Assembly (NCBI GenBank): GCA_016802295.1
Contig: JAESIW010000210.1
Coordinates: 248,001-312,000, forward strand
Direction of reading: 5' to 3'
DNA from: Brachionus rotundiformis
Lineage: Eukaryota > Rotifera > Eurotatoria > Ploima > Brachionidae
Length of the DNA: 64,000 nucleotides
Part shown: positions 43,761-52,301 of the stretch, piece by piece
Numbering within the stretch: the first letter of the stretch is position 1
Layout: each line of letters begins with the position of its first letter
Notes under the pieces: model-generated
Told to the model about the DNA's origin: nothing
Databases searched by the model: none
Seen by the model: the letters and a program-made list of their open reading frames with translations, nothing else
Position numbers and translations under genes: made by a program

Positions 43761-44578
43761 TGCATCATCATTTACTAGTAGGCAAAGTAGTGCATACACG
43801 CTTTGCAGTAAAAAAACATTCGTTTACTTACAAAATATTTTATTTGTATTTAAACTATTTTACTATTAAAAATATTAAAGCTAAATTGTTTAGTTTTAAT
43901 AAATTTAATTTGTTTAGTTTTTACAATAAAAACCATGGCTATTATAAAAAAAATGCCACAGAAGATAGCGTTGTAACTTGGTTAAACGATATTAAGCACA
44001 AAATAGATACCCACAATATTATTAACCTACAACTTACCAAAGTAGTAACCATGCCTTATATTTTAGGGTTTAACTTTAACCCTGTAAATATATGGTTTTT
44101 ATATGGCAATAACAATGCATTGGTTGCTATGGTTTATCAGGTTAATAATACTTTTGGCACACACCATACCTATGTTTGTTATAAACAAAATTTACAACCA
44201 ATTACTAATAAAGATACTTTAACCGCTAAAAAAGTGTTGCATGTATCTCCGTTTTTTACTACACAGGGCGAATATAAATTTAAAATTAATTTTATAAAAA
44301 ACAAACTATATATTTATATAGATTACTACATAAACAATGCTCCGCAAATAAAAACACTACTATTTGGGCAAACCATACCTTTAAATAGTAAAAACATTTT
44401 ATTATATTTTTTAAAATATCCATTAGGTTTTTTGCGATCTTTGTTTTTAATACATTACCAAGCAATAAAATTATTTTTTAAAAGAATTCCTTTTTTTGGA
44501 ACATCTTTACTAAACAAGCAACAACATCATTCTATAACATATAATTTAACAACTAACCGAGAGCAAAATGATATTTAA
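43760..44578 (+). CDS. DUF1365 protein
   Basis: 272 residues from the ATG at 43760, which overlaps the preceding stop and has AGGA eight bases upstream. The N-terminal LLVGKVVHTRFAVKKHSFTY is the DUF1365 hallmark (H.RF...H.F.Y). FNPVNIWFLY and HVSPFFTTQGEYKFKI are also family segments. The family has no proven reaction but is almost always next to CFA-type methyltransferases and the FAD oxidoreductase, as here, so it probably takes part in fatty acyl modification. It overlaps the next gene by 11 bases. Confidence 0.9.
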   Translation: MHHHLLVGKVVHTRFAVKKHSFTYKIFYLYLNYFTIKNIKAKLFSFNKFNLFSFYNKNHGYYKKNATEDSVVTWLNDIKHKIDTHNIINLQLTKVVTMPYILGFNFNPVNIWFLYGNNNALVAMVYQVNNTFGTHHTYVCYKQNLQPITNKDTLTAKKVLHVSPFFTTQGEYKFKINFIKNKLYIYIDYYINNAPQIKTLLFGQTIPLNSKNILLYFLKYPLGFLRSLFLIHYQAIKLFFKRIPFFGTSLLNKQQHHSITYNLTTNREQNDI

Positions 44579-45746
44579 TTATTTTTTAAAACAAATAAGC
44601 AATATTGTAACCCAAGGCAAATTAACCATTACCTACAAAGGTAATACCACTATAATTAATGCTAACCATACAAACAATGTTGCAGATATACAAATACATA
44701 ACGATAAATTTTTTACCAACATATTTAGCAAAAGCGATATTGGTTTGGGCGAAAGCTACATAAAGCAACACTTTACTACTTCTAATTTATTGGCTTTGTT
44801 AAATTTAATAGCTTTAAATTTTAACCAAACAAATCATAAGTTAGAAAAAGGGGCTTCGTGGTTTAATGCAATAGGTTATAAAATATTAAACTGGTATCGT
44901 AAAAATTCTATTAAGCAAAGTGCTAAAAATATTAGCTACCATTACGATTTAGGCAATGATTTTTATAAACTATGGCTAGATAATTCTATGACCTACTCTT
45001 CGGGTATTTTTAATACCTTTAACGAACCTTTAGAGCAAGCACAATACAATAAATATAACCACATTTTGCAAACACTAACTGCAGAATTAGGCAAAAATTT
45101 ATCTATTTTAGAAATTGGTTGTGGCTTTGGCGGTTTTGCAGAAGTTGCACTAAAACAAGGGCACACAGTTACCGCAATAACCATATCTACACAACAATAC
45201 AATTACGCACAGCAACGCTTAAAACAATACATAGAAAACGGTAAGTGTAAATTACTACTGCAAGACTACAGACAAACCGAAGGCCAATTTAACGCCGTAG
45301 TTTCTATAGAAATGTTTGAAGCCGTGGGCAAACAATACTGGCAAAGCTTTTTTAAAACTGTATATAGCAAGCTAAAACCCAAAGGTGTAGCAGTTGTGCA
45401 AACAATTTTTATTGCAGATAGCTTGTACGCTAACTATAGCAAAAACAGTGATTTTATTAGGCATTATATTTTTCCGGGTGGTTATTTACCAAGTAACGAA
45501 AATTTTATTGCCAATGCATCTAAAAATGGGTTACAATATATAGATAGTTATGAATTTGGTTTATCGTACGCTAAAACCTTAGAAATATGGTTAAATACTT
45601 TTAATGGTTGCTTAAACAAAGTAACCGAAATGGGATATTCTAATAGTTTTATAAACATGTGGCAATTTTACTTAGCTATTTGCAGTGCCGCTTTTTATAA
45701 TAAAAGAATTGGAGTTGCACAATATAAATTACATAAAGTAAATTAA
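44568..45746 (+). CDS. Cyclopropane-fatty-acyl-phospholipid synthase family methyltransferase
   Basis: 392 residues. The CFA fold is clear: NISYHYDLGNDFYKLWLD (about 124-141), MTYSSGIFNTF, the SAM loop LEIGCGFGGFAEVA, VSIEMFEAVGKQYW, and the ending NMWQFYLAICSAAFYNKRIG. It should methylate double bonds of membrane phospholipid acyl chains. In Rhodobacter a related enzyme (UfaM) methylates unsaturated acyl chains on the way to furan fatty acids, and CFA enzymes elsewhere make cyclopropanes. Which product forms here is open. Confidence 0.92.
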   Translation: MIFNYFLKQISNIVTQGKLTITYKGNTTIINANHTNNVADIQIHNDKFFTNIFSKSDIGLGESYIKQHFTTSNLLALLNLIALNFNQTNHKLEKGASWFNAIGYKILNWYRKNSIKQSAKNISYHYDLGNDFYKLWLDNSMTYSSGIFNTFNEPLEQAQYNKYNHILQTLTAELGKNLSILEIGCGFGGFAEVALKQGHTVTAITISTQQYNYAQQRLKQYIENGKCKLLLQDYRQTEGQFNAVVSIEMFEAVGKQYWQSFFKTVYSKLKPKGVAVVQTIFIADSLYANYSKNSDFIRHYIFPGGYLPSNENFIANASKNGLQYIDSYEFGLSYAKTLEIWLNTFNGCLNKVTEMGYSNSFINMWQFYLAICSAAFYNKRIGVAQYKLHKVN

Positions 45747-45761
45747 AAAGGTATTTATAGT

Positions 45762-45902
45762 ATGAAAAATTTTTTTAAACTGTTATTAATTTTACTAACT
45801 GCTTGTGTATTTGTTGCGTGTTCTACCTTTACAGAAGCCCCAAAAGTAGATTTTAAAAAGTATTTAGATATTCATCCAAAACATTTAAATACACAACGTT
45901 AA
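45762..45902 (+). CDS. 46-residue lipoprotein
   Basis: 46 codons plus TAA. A lipoprotein signal with two possible lipoboxes (LTAC at 15, FVAC at 20) leads to a 26-30 residue mature peptide. The peptide carries VDFKKYLDIHPKHLN, nearly repeated in the next gene. AAAGG stands ten bases before the ATG. It is a tandem paralog of the gene at 45923. Function unknown; probably a peptide anchored in the envelope and made with the lipid-modification cluster. Confidence 0.7.
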   Translation: MKNFFKLLLILLTACVFVACSTFTEAPKVDFKKYLDIHPKHLNTQR

Positions 45903-45922
45903 TATTACAAAGGGTAAATAAA

Positions 45923-46120
45923 ATGAAAAACATATTTAAAATATTGCTACTTATACTAGCCACTGCATTAATATCTGCTTGTTCTAACAATTCAAACAAT
46001 AACGAAATGGTTGGAATTACTTCAAACAAAATTACTGGAATAGATTTAAAAAGCTATTTAAATGTGCACCCAAAACATTTAAATGAAGTTAAAGCAGAAT
46101 GGGTAAAAAAACATAAATAA
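45923..46120 (+). CDS. 65-residue lipoprotein, paralog of the preceding gene
   Basis: 65 residues. The signal ends at lipobox ISAC (Cys20). The mature chain has an Asn/Ser-rich spacer, then IDLKSYLNVHPKHLN and a basic tail. The shared motif DxKxYLxxHPKHLN places it as a duplicate of the 46-residue protein. A weaker echo (LNIKEYLNGELEVHG) begins the mature DUF3833 protein that follows. AAGGG precedes the ATG. Function unknown. Confidence 0.72.
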   Translation: MKNIFKILLLILATALISACSNNSNNNEMVGITSNKITGIDLKSYLNVHPKHLNEVKAEWVKKHK

Positions 46121-46138
46121 ACTAAAAGGAAAGTTACT

Positions 46139-46672
46139 ATGAAAAAAGCTTTATTTAAACTATTAATAATTATAGGAGCCACCGCCATGATATCTAGTTG
46201 TTCGCCAAAAATACAAGACTACGCCAACGCAAAACCAGCTTTAAATATTAAAGAATATTTAAACGGAGAATTAGAAGTACACGGCTTGTTAAAAAATCGT
46301 AGTGGTAAAGTTATTAGACAATTTAATGCTTCGGTTGTTGGATCTTGGGAAGGCAACAAAGGCAAATTAGTAGAACACTTTGTTTTTAACGATGGCGAAG
46401 AACAAGACAGAACTTGGATTATTGAATTTACCGACGACCATAACTTTACCGCCACCGCCGGAGACGTTATAGGTAACGCAAAAGGTAGCCAATACGGTAA
46501 CGCCGTTAATATGGTTTATACATTAAGAACCCCATATAAAGATTCTACTATAGATGTAAAAATTAACGATTGGATTTTTTTACTAGACAGCAAATACGCT
46601 ATTAATACCAGCATATTAACTAAGTTTGGTTTTAAAGTTGGCGAATTGGTAATCTTTTTTAATAAAAAATAA
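46139..46672 (+). CDS. DUF3833 family lipoprotein
   Basis: 177 residues. The lipoprotein signal ends at ISSC (Cys21). The mature part follows DUF3833 closely: IKEYLNGELEVHGLLKNRSG, VGSWEGNKGKLVEHFVFNDG, DRTWIIEF, TATAGDVIGNAKGSQYGNA, DWIFLLDSKYAINTSIL and KFGFKVGELVIFF. The family is regularly found with SDR, DUF1365, FAD oxidoreductase and CFA genes but has no proven activity. A lipocalin-like lipid-handling role has been guessed for such proteins; here that is inference. AAGGAAAG gives strong ribosome binding. Confidence 0.87.
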   Translation: MKKALFKLLIIIGATAMISSCSPKIQDYANAKPALNIKEYLNGELEVHGLLKNRSGKVIRQFNASVVGSWEGNKGKLVEHFVFNDGEEQDRTWIIEFTDDHNFTATAGDVIGNAKGSQYGNAVNMVYTLRTPYKDSTIDVKINDWIFLLDSKYAINTSILTKFGFKVGELVIFFNKK

Positions 46673-46695
46673 TTAACTAAAAGGTATAAAACCGT

Positions 46696-47442
46696 ATGCA
46701 AAATAAAACTATTTGGCTTATAGGTGCAAGCTTTGGCATTGGCGAAACTTTGTGCCAAAAATTAGCAACCAACAACACTTTAATACTAAGTGCACGTAGT
46801 GCTAGTAAGTTAACCACTTTGCAACAAAGCCTGCCTAATGCAAATAAACATACGGTTTTACCATTAGATGTTACAAATTCTAAAAGTATGCAAAACAGCT
46901 TTAACGTTTTGCAAAACACTAACATAGATTGCATAATTTACCTAAGTGGCGTTTACGAAACCGGTAATTTAGTAAATGTAGATATGCAAACTGGTATTAA
47001 TATTTTAAATACTAACCTAATAGGTGCCTTGCATTTAGTAAATTTATTTACGCCTAAACTTATGCAACAAAAAAATAATCCTAGTATTGTATTAACGGCT
47101 TCGGCCGCTGCTTATGTTGGCTTGCCTAATTCTGGCTTTTATGGGGTATCTAAAGCTGGTGTACTACAAGCCGCCGAACAATTAAAGCTAGATTTAGCCC
47201 CGTTTAATATTAAAGTACAGGTTATAAATCCTGGTTTTGTTAAAACCAGACTAACCGACAAAAATAACTTTAATATGCCGTTTTTAACCGATACCAACAG
47301 CATGGCTAATTACATTGTAAAGCAATTATCTACTAATGTATTTGATATTAACTACCCAAAACAACTTACTGTAATGCTAAAATTTATACGCATTTTGCCT
47401 TATAAATGGCAATTTACCCTATTAAAAAAACTTATTAAATAA
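46696..47442 (+). CDS. Short-chain dehydrogenase/reductase of the lipid-modification cluster
   Basis: 248 residues, classical SDR size. The NAD(P) site is IGASFGIGETL (10-20), and a DVTNS acidic contact is at 59-63. The active site is Ser136 with Tyr149 and Lys153 (YGVSK), and the PGFVKTRL loop follows. The C-terminal part bears hydrophobic stretches consistent with membrane-bound substrates. SDRs of this type are steady members of DUF3833/CFA clusters. AAAGG precedes the ATG. Confidence 0.87.
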   Translation: MQNKTIWLIGASFGIGETLCQKLATNNTLILSARSASKLTTLQQSLPNANKHTVLPLDVTNSKSMQNSFNVLQNTNIDCIIYLSGVYETGNLVNVDMQTGINILNTNLIGALHLVNLFTPKLMQQKNNPSIVLTASAAAYVGLPNSGFYGVSKAGVLQAAEQLKLDLAPFNIKVQVINPGFVKTRLTDKNNFNMPFLTDTNSMANYIVKQLSTNVFDINYPKQLTVMLKFIRILPYKWQFTLLKKLIK

Positions 47443-47457
47443 ATAAGGAACATTACA

Positions 47458-48375
47458 ATGCTAGCTTTTATGTTACTTATATTTACCGTACTAGTATGGG
47501 GTTTAACTATTGCTATTTTAGGGCAAGCGGTTTATGCTATTCATCCATTTTATTTTGCGTTAATAAAGTTTTTACCTTCTAGTATAGCTTTAATTACAAC
47601 GCTATGGTATACCGAAGGCAAAAAAGCATTTACCATAAACAAACAATTTATGCTAGCCAGTTTTATAGGCACTTTAAGTTTTATGGGTTTTAATGTATTT
47701 GTATTTTTTGGTGTAAAATTTACTAGCACAGTTAATACATCTATATTAATTGCATGCTTACCTATTATAACAATTGCTTTTAGTTTATTGTATTTTAAAC
47801 AAAAATTTAATTTAATTACTTTATTTGTAATTGTTGGTGCTACTATTACCGTATTATATTTAACCTTGCAAGGCAACTTACTAGCTATATACAATTTATT
47901 TACACTGGGTAGTTTTGCCGGCAATGTAATTATTTTATGCGGATTAGTTTTAGCGGTGTTGTCATCGGTATTTGTACATAAATTTAGCAACTATAGTGCT
48001 TTAAAATACACTACCATAACGGTTACCAGTGGCGTAATGTTTGCTATTGTACTAATAATTATATTTAGCATTGCGGGTAAAATGCCTGCATTTAATTTTG
48101 CCTTTGCAAAAACTATGTGGTTAAAACTATTATTTGTTGCCGTGTTTGGAGGTGCAATTGCACAATATACTTTTATAAAAGGTATAAAGCTAATAGGCTT
48201 AGGCAACGCTGTGGCTTTTACAACACTGCAACCAGTTGTGGTTATTGTATACAATTATATTTATAATATTCCGGTAAAAAATTACGAACTTACAGCAAGT
48301 GCAATAATAATACTATTGCTATTTGTGTTAGTTTATGATATAAAAAGAAAAGAAAAACTAAATACTAAAATATAA
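47458..48375 (+). CDS. EamA/DMT family transporter
   Basis: 305 residues with ten membrane segments in two repeated halves (about 1-145 and 150-295), the EamA pattern. The first half has FTVLVWGLTIAILGQAVYAIHPF and the second YTFIKGIKLIGLGNAVAFTTLQPVV. These are drug/metabolite exporters or small-solute carriers in the inner membrane; the solute is unknown. It follows the SDR by 15 bases and precedes the carbonic anhydrase by 15, so all may share a transcript. Confidence 0.88.
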   Translation: MLAFMLLIFTVLVWGLTIAILGQAVYAIHPFYFALIKFLPSSIALITTLWYTEGKKAFTINKQFMLASFIGTLSFMGFNVFVFFGVKFTSTVNTSILIACLPIITIAFSLLYFKQKFNLITLFVIVGATITVLYLTLQGNLLAIYNLFTLGSFAGNVIILCGLVLAVLSSVFVHKFSNYSALKYTTITVTSGVMFAIVLIIIFSIAGKMPAFNFAFAKTMWLKLLFVAVFGGAIAQYTFIKGIKLIGLGNAVAFTTLQPVVVIVYNYIYNIPVKNYELTASAIIILLLFVLVYDIKRKEKLNTKI

Positions 48376-48390
48376 TTACAGGGTATTAAA

Positions 48391-49062
48391 ATGGTAGATA
48401 TTACAAAATTAATAAAAGGTTATGCAGATTTTTACACTAAATACTATAATGCCAATACTAGTATATTTAAAAATTTACAAAACAAGCAATCGCCACAAAC
48501 TTTAATTATTTCGTGTTCGGATTCTAGAGTAGACCCTGCAATTTTAATGAATGTAGACCCAGGCGATATATTTGTAGTGCGTAATGTTGCTAATTTGGTT
48601 CCGCCGTACGAAGAAAAATGGGATTCTAAACACGGTACCAGTGCCGCCTTAGAATTTGCAGTTAATGTGCTACAAGTTAAAAATATTATTATACTAGGGC
48701 ATAGTAATTGTGGCGGTATAAAAGCTTTTGCCAATAGCATTAGCAACCCTACTGCCAATAAAGATTTAAAATTTGTTAGCGGATGGATGAATATTTTAGA
48801 CCCCATGAAAGCCAAAATACCAAGCACCGTTAGTAATGCAGATTTACCGTGTTATTGCGAAAAAGAGGCCATAAAGCAATCTTTAAGTAATTTAATAACT
48901 TTTCCGTTTATAAAAAGTAAATTGCAAACGGGGCAGTTATCTTTATATGGTTGGTATTTTGATATTACCAGTGGATCTTTACTAAGCGTAGAAAAAAACG
49001 GAGAGTTTAGCAGTATAGATAAACCAATTATTACCACTACCCAGCCAACACAAAATAAATAA
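48391..49062 (+). CDS. Beta-carbonic anhydrase
   Basis: 223 residues. It interconverts CO2 and bicarbonate. The zinc ligands are Cys42 and Asp44 (SCSDSRVDP), with His104 and Cys107 in ILGHSNCGGI. The GDIFVVRNVANLVPPYE segment and the HGTSAALEFAV helix are family features. A supply of bicarbonate would matter for carboxylating enzymes and for CFA-type methyltransferases, which hold bicarbonate in the active site. It is convergent with the ankyrin gene (abutting stops). Confidence 0.95.
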   Translation: MVDITKLIKGYADFYTKYYNANTSIFKNLQNKQSPQTLIISCSDSRVDPAILMNVDPGDIFVVRNVANLVPPYEEKWDSKHGTSAALEFAVNVLQVKNIIILGHSNCGGIKAFANSISNPTANKDLKFVSGWMNILDPMKAKIPSTVSNADLPCYCEKEAIKQSLSNLITFPFIKSKLQTGQLSLYGWYFDITSGSLLSVEKNGEFSSIDKPIITTTQPTQNK

Positions 49063-49623
49063 TTATTGTTGTATGGTTTTATTTTTATAGCTTTTTAATA
49101 AATCTATTATATGCAAACTTTTAGCAGTTAAGCCATCGGCATCGCTTTGTTTATAACCTGCGTTTTTGGTGGCTCTTAATATTGCATCTTCGCCATAGTT
49201 GTTGGTTATATTTACATCGGCTCCGTTTGCAAGTAAAACTTTAATTACATCTATTACTCGGTTGTTGTCTGCTGCGTATAGCAGTGCGGTCCAGCCATCT
49301 TTATTTTGTTGATTTACATTAGCCCCATACTTAATTAACAAAGCCACGGCATTGGCGTGTTGGTTGTTGCGTGCCATATACATTAACGGCGTAGTTAAGG
49401 CTTTATCTGTAGTATTAACGGTAAAATTAGGGTTTTGTTTAATTGCAATTTCGTACTGTTTTTGTACTTCGGTAGCATCGGCATAACCCAACCAAGAAAC
49501 ACTTTTAAAACAGGTGGCTCCACTGCAGGGGGTGTTGTCGTAACAAGCACAAAGCAAACCTACACTTACTAACAACAACAATGTAAAAAAAGTATTTTTT
49601 ATAGCCATAATTAAATTATCCAT
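49063..49623 (-). CDS. Ankyrin-repeat lipoprotein
   Basis: 186 residues (an ATG at residue 6, position 49608, is an equally good start). The lipoprotein signal ends at LLCAC. Mature cysteines at about 33 and 38 follow. Three ankyrin repeats span about 75-165: TPLMYMARNNQHANAVALLI, GANVNQQNKDGWTALLYAA, GADVNITNNYGEDAILRA. The repeats bind a protein partner; being a lipoprotein it sits in the envelope, not in a host cell. It is likely to act in envelope or peroxide defence as some periplasmic ankyrins do, but that is speculation. Confidence 0.85.
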   Translation of the reverse strand: MDNLIMAIKNTFFTLLLLVSVGLLCACYDNTPCSGATCFKSVSWLGYADATEVQKQYEIAIKQNPNFTVNTTDKALTTPLMYMARNNQHANAVALLIKYGANVNQQNKDGWTALLYAADNNRVIDVIKVLLANGADVNITNNYGEDAILRATKNAGYKQSDADGLTAKSLHIIDLLKSYKNKTIQQ

Positions 49624-49780
49624 AATTTTACTTAATAATATTTATTATAACACACTTACATATAAACTTTTTATAAAAAATTTGTTGCAATTTATAACAA
49701 AAACATTTTATAATAAAAAAAGCACATAAAAACAACAAAAAATAATACGCAAGCAACATAAACGCAACAAGGCACTAACA

Positions 49781-51370
49781 ATGAAAGATTTAAACCAATT
49801 TTTACAACAACACTTTATACAATCTACCAAGCAAATAATTTATAACCCAAGTTACCAACAATTAAGGCAATACCAACTAGCTAACCCAACCCACAACACC
49901 ACGCTAACCAACCTAAACGCAATTGCTATAGATACCGGCAAGTTTACGGGGCGTTCGCCTAAAGATAAATACATAGTAAAAGATAACACCACCCAAAACA
50001 CTATATGGTGGAACGAAACCGCCAAAAACGATAATAAACCCATAAGCCCACAAATATGGCAGCACTTGCAACAATTGGTTGGTAATTATTTAAGCAACAA
50101 AACTTTATATGTTATAGATGCAATTTGCGGAGCAAGCGATAAAAATAACTTAAAAGTACGTTTTATTGCAGAAACTCCGTGGCAAGCACATTTTGTTAAA
50201 AATATGTTTATACCAATGCAACCAACCGATACTAACCGCCCCGTAGATTTTACCGTTATTGCCGGTTGTGGTGCTGTTAATAATAATTGGCAACAACAAG
50301 GTTTAAATTCAGAAAACTTTATTGCGTTTAATTTAAGCCAAAACGTGCAACTTATTGGCGGAACATGGTACGCAGGCGAAATGAAAAAAGGCTTGTTTAG
50401 TGTTATGAACTACCTTTTACCGCAAAAAAATGTAGCCAGTATGCACTGTGCTGCCAATGTTAGTAAAAACGGCAATGTAAATTTATTTTTTGGTTTAAGC
50501 GGAACCGGCAAAACCACTTTATCTAGCGATTCTAACCAACAACTAATTGGCGACGACGAACACGGCTGGGACGACGAAGGCGTATTTAACCTAGAAGGCG
50601 GTTGTTACGCAAAAGTAATTAATTTAAGCCAACAAAACGAGCCAGATATATACAACGCCATAAAAGAAAACGCACTGCTAGAAAACGTAGTAATTAAAGA
50701 CAACAATGTAAATTTTAGCGATTCTAGTAAAACCGAAAATACCAGAGTATCTTACCCCATTAACCACATTAACAACATTGTAAAGCCTAAATCTAAAGGC
50801 ACGCACGCTAAAAACATAATTTTTTTAACGGCAGATGCATTTGGCGTGCTACCACCTGTTGCAGTTTTAAAGGGTAATCAAATACCATATTATTTTTTAT
50901 CTGGCTTTACGGCAAAAATGGCCGGCACCGAAATAGGCGTTACTAAGCCTACCCCTACTTTTTCTGCTTGTTTTGGGGCAGCGTTTTTAACCCTTAACCC
51001 AATTACGTACGCCAATATATTACTTAACAAAATTAATACTTATAATGCAAATGTATACCTTGTTAATACCGGTTGGAATGGCGAAAATAAGCGTATATCC
51101 ATAGCTAATACCCGCACTATAATTAATGCTATTTTAAATAACACAATTAACAACGCCCCACTAACCACATTGCCTGTGTTTAATTTGCAAATGCCAACGC
51201 AATTACATAATTTAAATAGTAGTATATTAAACCCTAGTGCATCTTACAGTAGCACTGCTTTGTGGCACAGCAAGGCGGTTAGTTTAGCCACATTGTTTAT
51301 AGAAAACTTTAAAAAATTTAACACCCAAAGCAATTACAATAGCCTTATACAAGGAGGCCCCAAGCTTTAG
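49781..51370 (+). CDS. pckA: Phosphoenolpyruvate carboxykinase (ATP)
   Basis: 529 residues, normal length. It turns oxaloacetate into PEP using ATP, the gateway to gluconeogenesis. Visible are TGRFTGRSPKDKYIV-type residues (DTGKFTGRSPKDKY), GTWYAGEMKKGLF, the kinase P-loop GLSGTGKTTLSSD, IGDDEHGWDDEGVFNLEGGC and the TARTIPL-type substrate region near TRTIINAIL. With acsA it marks growth on acetate or amino-acid carbon. A hairpin terminator follows. The stop is TAG. Confidence 0.97.
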   Translation: MKDLNQFLQQHFIQSTKQIIYNPSYQQLRQYQLANPTHNTTLTNLNAIAIDTGKFTGRSPKDKYIVKDNTTQNTIWWNETAKNDNKPISPQIWQHLQQLVGNYLSNKTLYVIDAICGASDKNNLKVRFIAETPWQAHFVKNMFIPMQPTDTNRPVDFTVIAGCGAVNNNWQQQGLNSENFIAFNLSQNVQLIGGTWYAGEMKKGLFSVMNYLLPQKNVASMHCAANVSKNGNVNLFFGLSGTGKTTLSSDSNQQLIGDDEHGWDDEGVFNLEGGCYAKVINLSQQNEPDIYNAIKENALLENVVIKDNNVNFSDSSKTENTRVSYPINHINNIVKPKSKGTHAKNIIFLTADAFGVLPPVAVLKGNQIPYYFLSGFTAKMAGTEIGVTKPTPTFSACFGAAFLTLNPITYANILLNKINTYNANVYLVNTGWNGENKRISIANTRTIINAILNNTINNAPLTTLPVFNLQMPTQLHNLNSSILNPSASYSSTALWHSKAVSLATLFIENFKKFNTQSNYNSLIQGGPKL

Positions 51371-51396
51371 TTGTTAGTTAGGTTTAGTATATTTAT

Positions 51397-51434
51397 AATA
51401 GCGTTATTATTACTTTAATGGTAACGCTATTTTG
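51397..51434 (+). terminator. Probable terminator of pckA
   Basis: Ten-base stem AATAGCGTTA (51397-51406) with TAACGCTATT (51422-51431), a 15-base loop and a short T-tract, 27 bases after the pckA stop. Confidence 0.7.
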
Positions 51435-51498
51435 TTAGATTGGTTTTAATTTGTTTTAGTTTAAAGTTATAATAAGTAAATGTTAGTGAATATATAAG

Positions 51499-51575
51499 TG
51501 GCGGGAGCGACGAGACTCGAACTCGCGACCTCCTGCGTGACAGGCAGGCGTTCTAACCAACTGAACTACACCCCC
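51499..51575 (-). tRNA. tRNA-Asp (anticodon GUC)
   Basis: 77 bases with an encoded CCA. Acceptor GGGGGTG/CGCTCCC, anticodon stem-loop with CTGTCAC, T-arm with GTTCGAG. Discriminator base G. Confidence 0.97.
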
Positions 51576-51642
51576 ACTTAAAAAGTAGAAATAATTTATA
51601 AATAAAATACAAAGTTACATAAATTTATACTAACTTTGTAAA

Positions 51643-51718
51643 TGGTGGGCGGTAAGAGACTCGAACTCCTGACCCTCTCGGTGTAAACGAGACGCTCTAC
51701 CAACTGAGCTAACCGCCC
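51643..51718 (-). tRNA. tRNA-Val (anticodon UAC)
   Basis: 76 bases with an encoded CCA. Acceptor GGGCGGT/ACCGCCC, D-arm AGCTCAGTTGGTAGAGC, anticodon loop TTTACAC in the CTCG/CGAG stem region, T-arm with GTTCGAG. It lies 67 bases upstream of tRNA-Asp in the same direction, so the two may share a transcript. Confidence 0.97.
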
Positions 51719-51721
51719 TTT

Positions 51722-51754
51722 AAAAACTCCTTTTAAAATTAAAGGAGTTTTTTT
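51722..51754 (-). terminator. Terminator of the HU gene
   Basis: Twelve-base stem AAAAACTCCTTT (51722-51733) with AAAGGAGTTTTT (51741-51752) and a 7-base loop. It lies about 60 bases after the HU stop and just before tRNA-Val. Confidence 0.85.
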
Positions 51755-51811
51755 TATTCTTTATATAAATATGTTATATCAATTTTTAAAAAATTTCAAC
51801 AACAATTTTTA

Positions 51812-52090
51812 TTATTTTGAATTTACGGCGTCTTTTAAGGCTTTTCCTGGTCTAAATTTAGGTAAATTAGAAGCAGGTATTTTAATTACATCACCAGTTC
51901 TTGGGTTACGTCCTTCACCCGCTTTTCTTTCGCTAACTTTAAAAGTACCAAAGCCAACCAAACGCACTTCTGCACCATTAGTTAAAGCAGTGGTAATAGA
52001 ATCTGTAACGGCTTTTAAAGCCTTTTCTGAATCTGTTTTAGTTAAGTTAGTAGCTTTTGCAATTTCTGCAACTAAATCTGTTTTGTTCAT
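51812..52090 (-). CDS. hup: DNA-binding protein HU
   Basis: 92 residues, the standard size. HU bends and compacts DNA as a dimer. It begins MNKTDLVAEIAKATNLTK and carries the VRLVGFGTFKVSERKAGEGR core. The DNA-clasping arm follows with NPRTGDVIKIPASNLPKFRPG, including the conserved intercalating proline in IPAS. The N-terminus and position after lon are those of the alphaproteobacterial HU. It has its own terminator and about 210 bases of leader after lon. Confidence 0.97.
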   Translation of the reverse strand: MNKTDLVAEIAKATNLTKTDSEKALKAVTDSITTALTNGAEVRLVGFGTFKVSERKAGEGRNPRTGDVIKIPASNLPKFRPGKALKDAVNSK

Positions 52091-52301
52091 AAAAACAACC
52101 TCTTGTTATAAAATAATGTAATAATTAATATTTGTAGTTTATTAAAATATTTAACAAACCTACACTTTATAAAGTAATAATAAAAAAAATATTGCTTATA
52201 GTCAAGCTTTTTATTGAGTTTTTTGTATTTTATTAAAAAAAACTTAATAAAGCTTATAGTTACACACATTAAAATGTACACTATAAGTTTACTAAAAGCC
52301 T

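Noticed and set aside
49063..49623. Ankyrin protein as a host-directed effector
   Set aside because: It has a lipoprotein signal peptide, which places it in the bacterial envelope. No secretion system gene is nearby.
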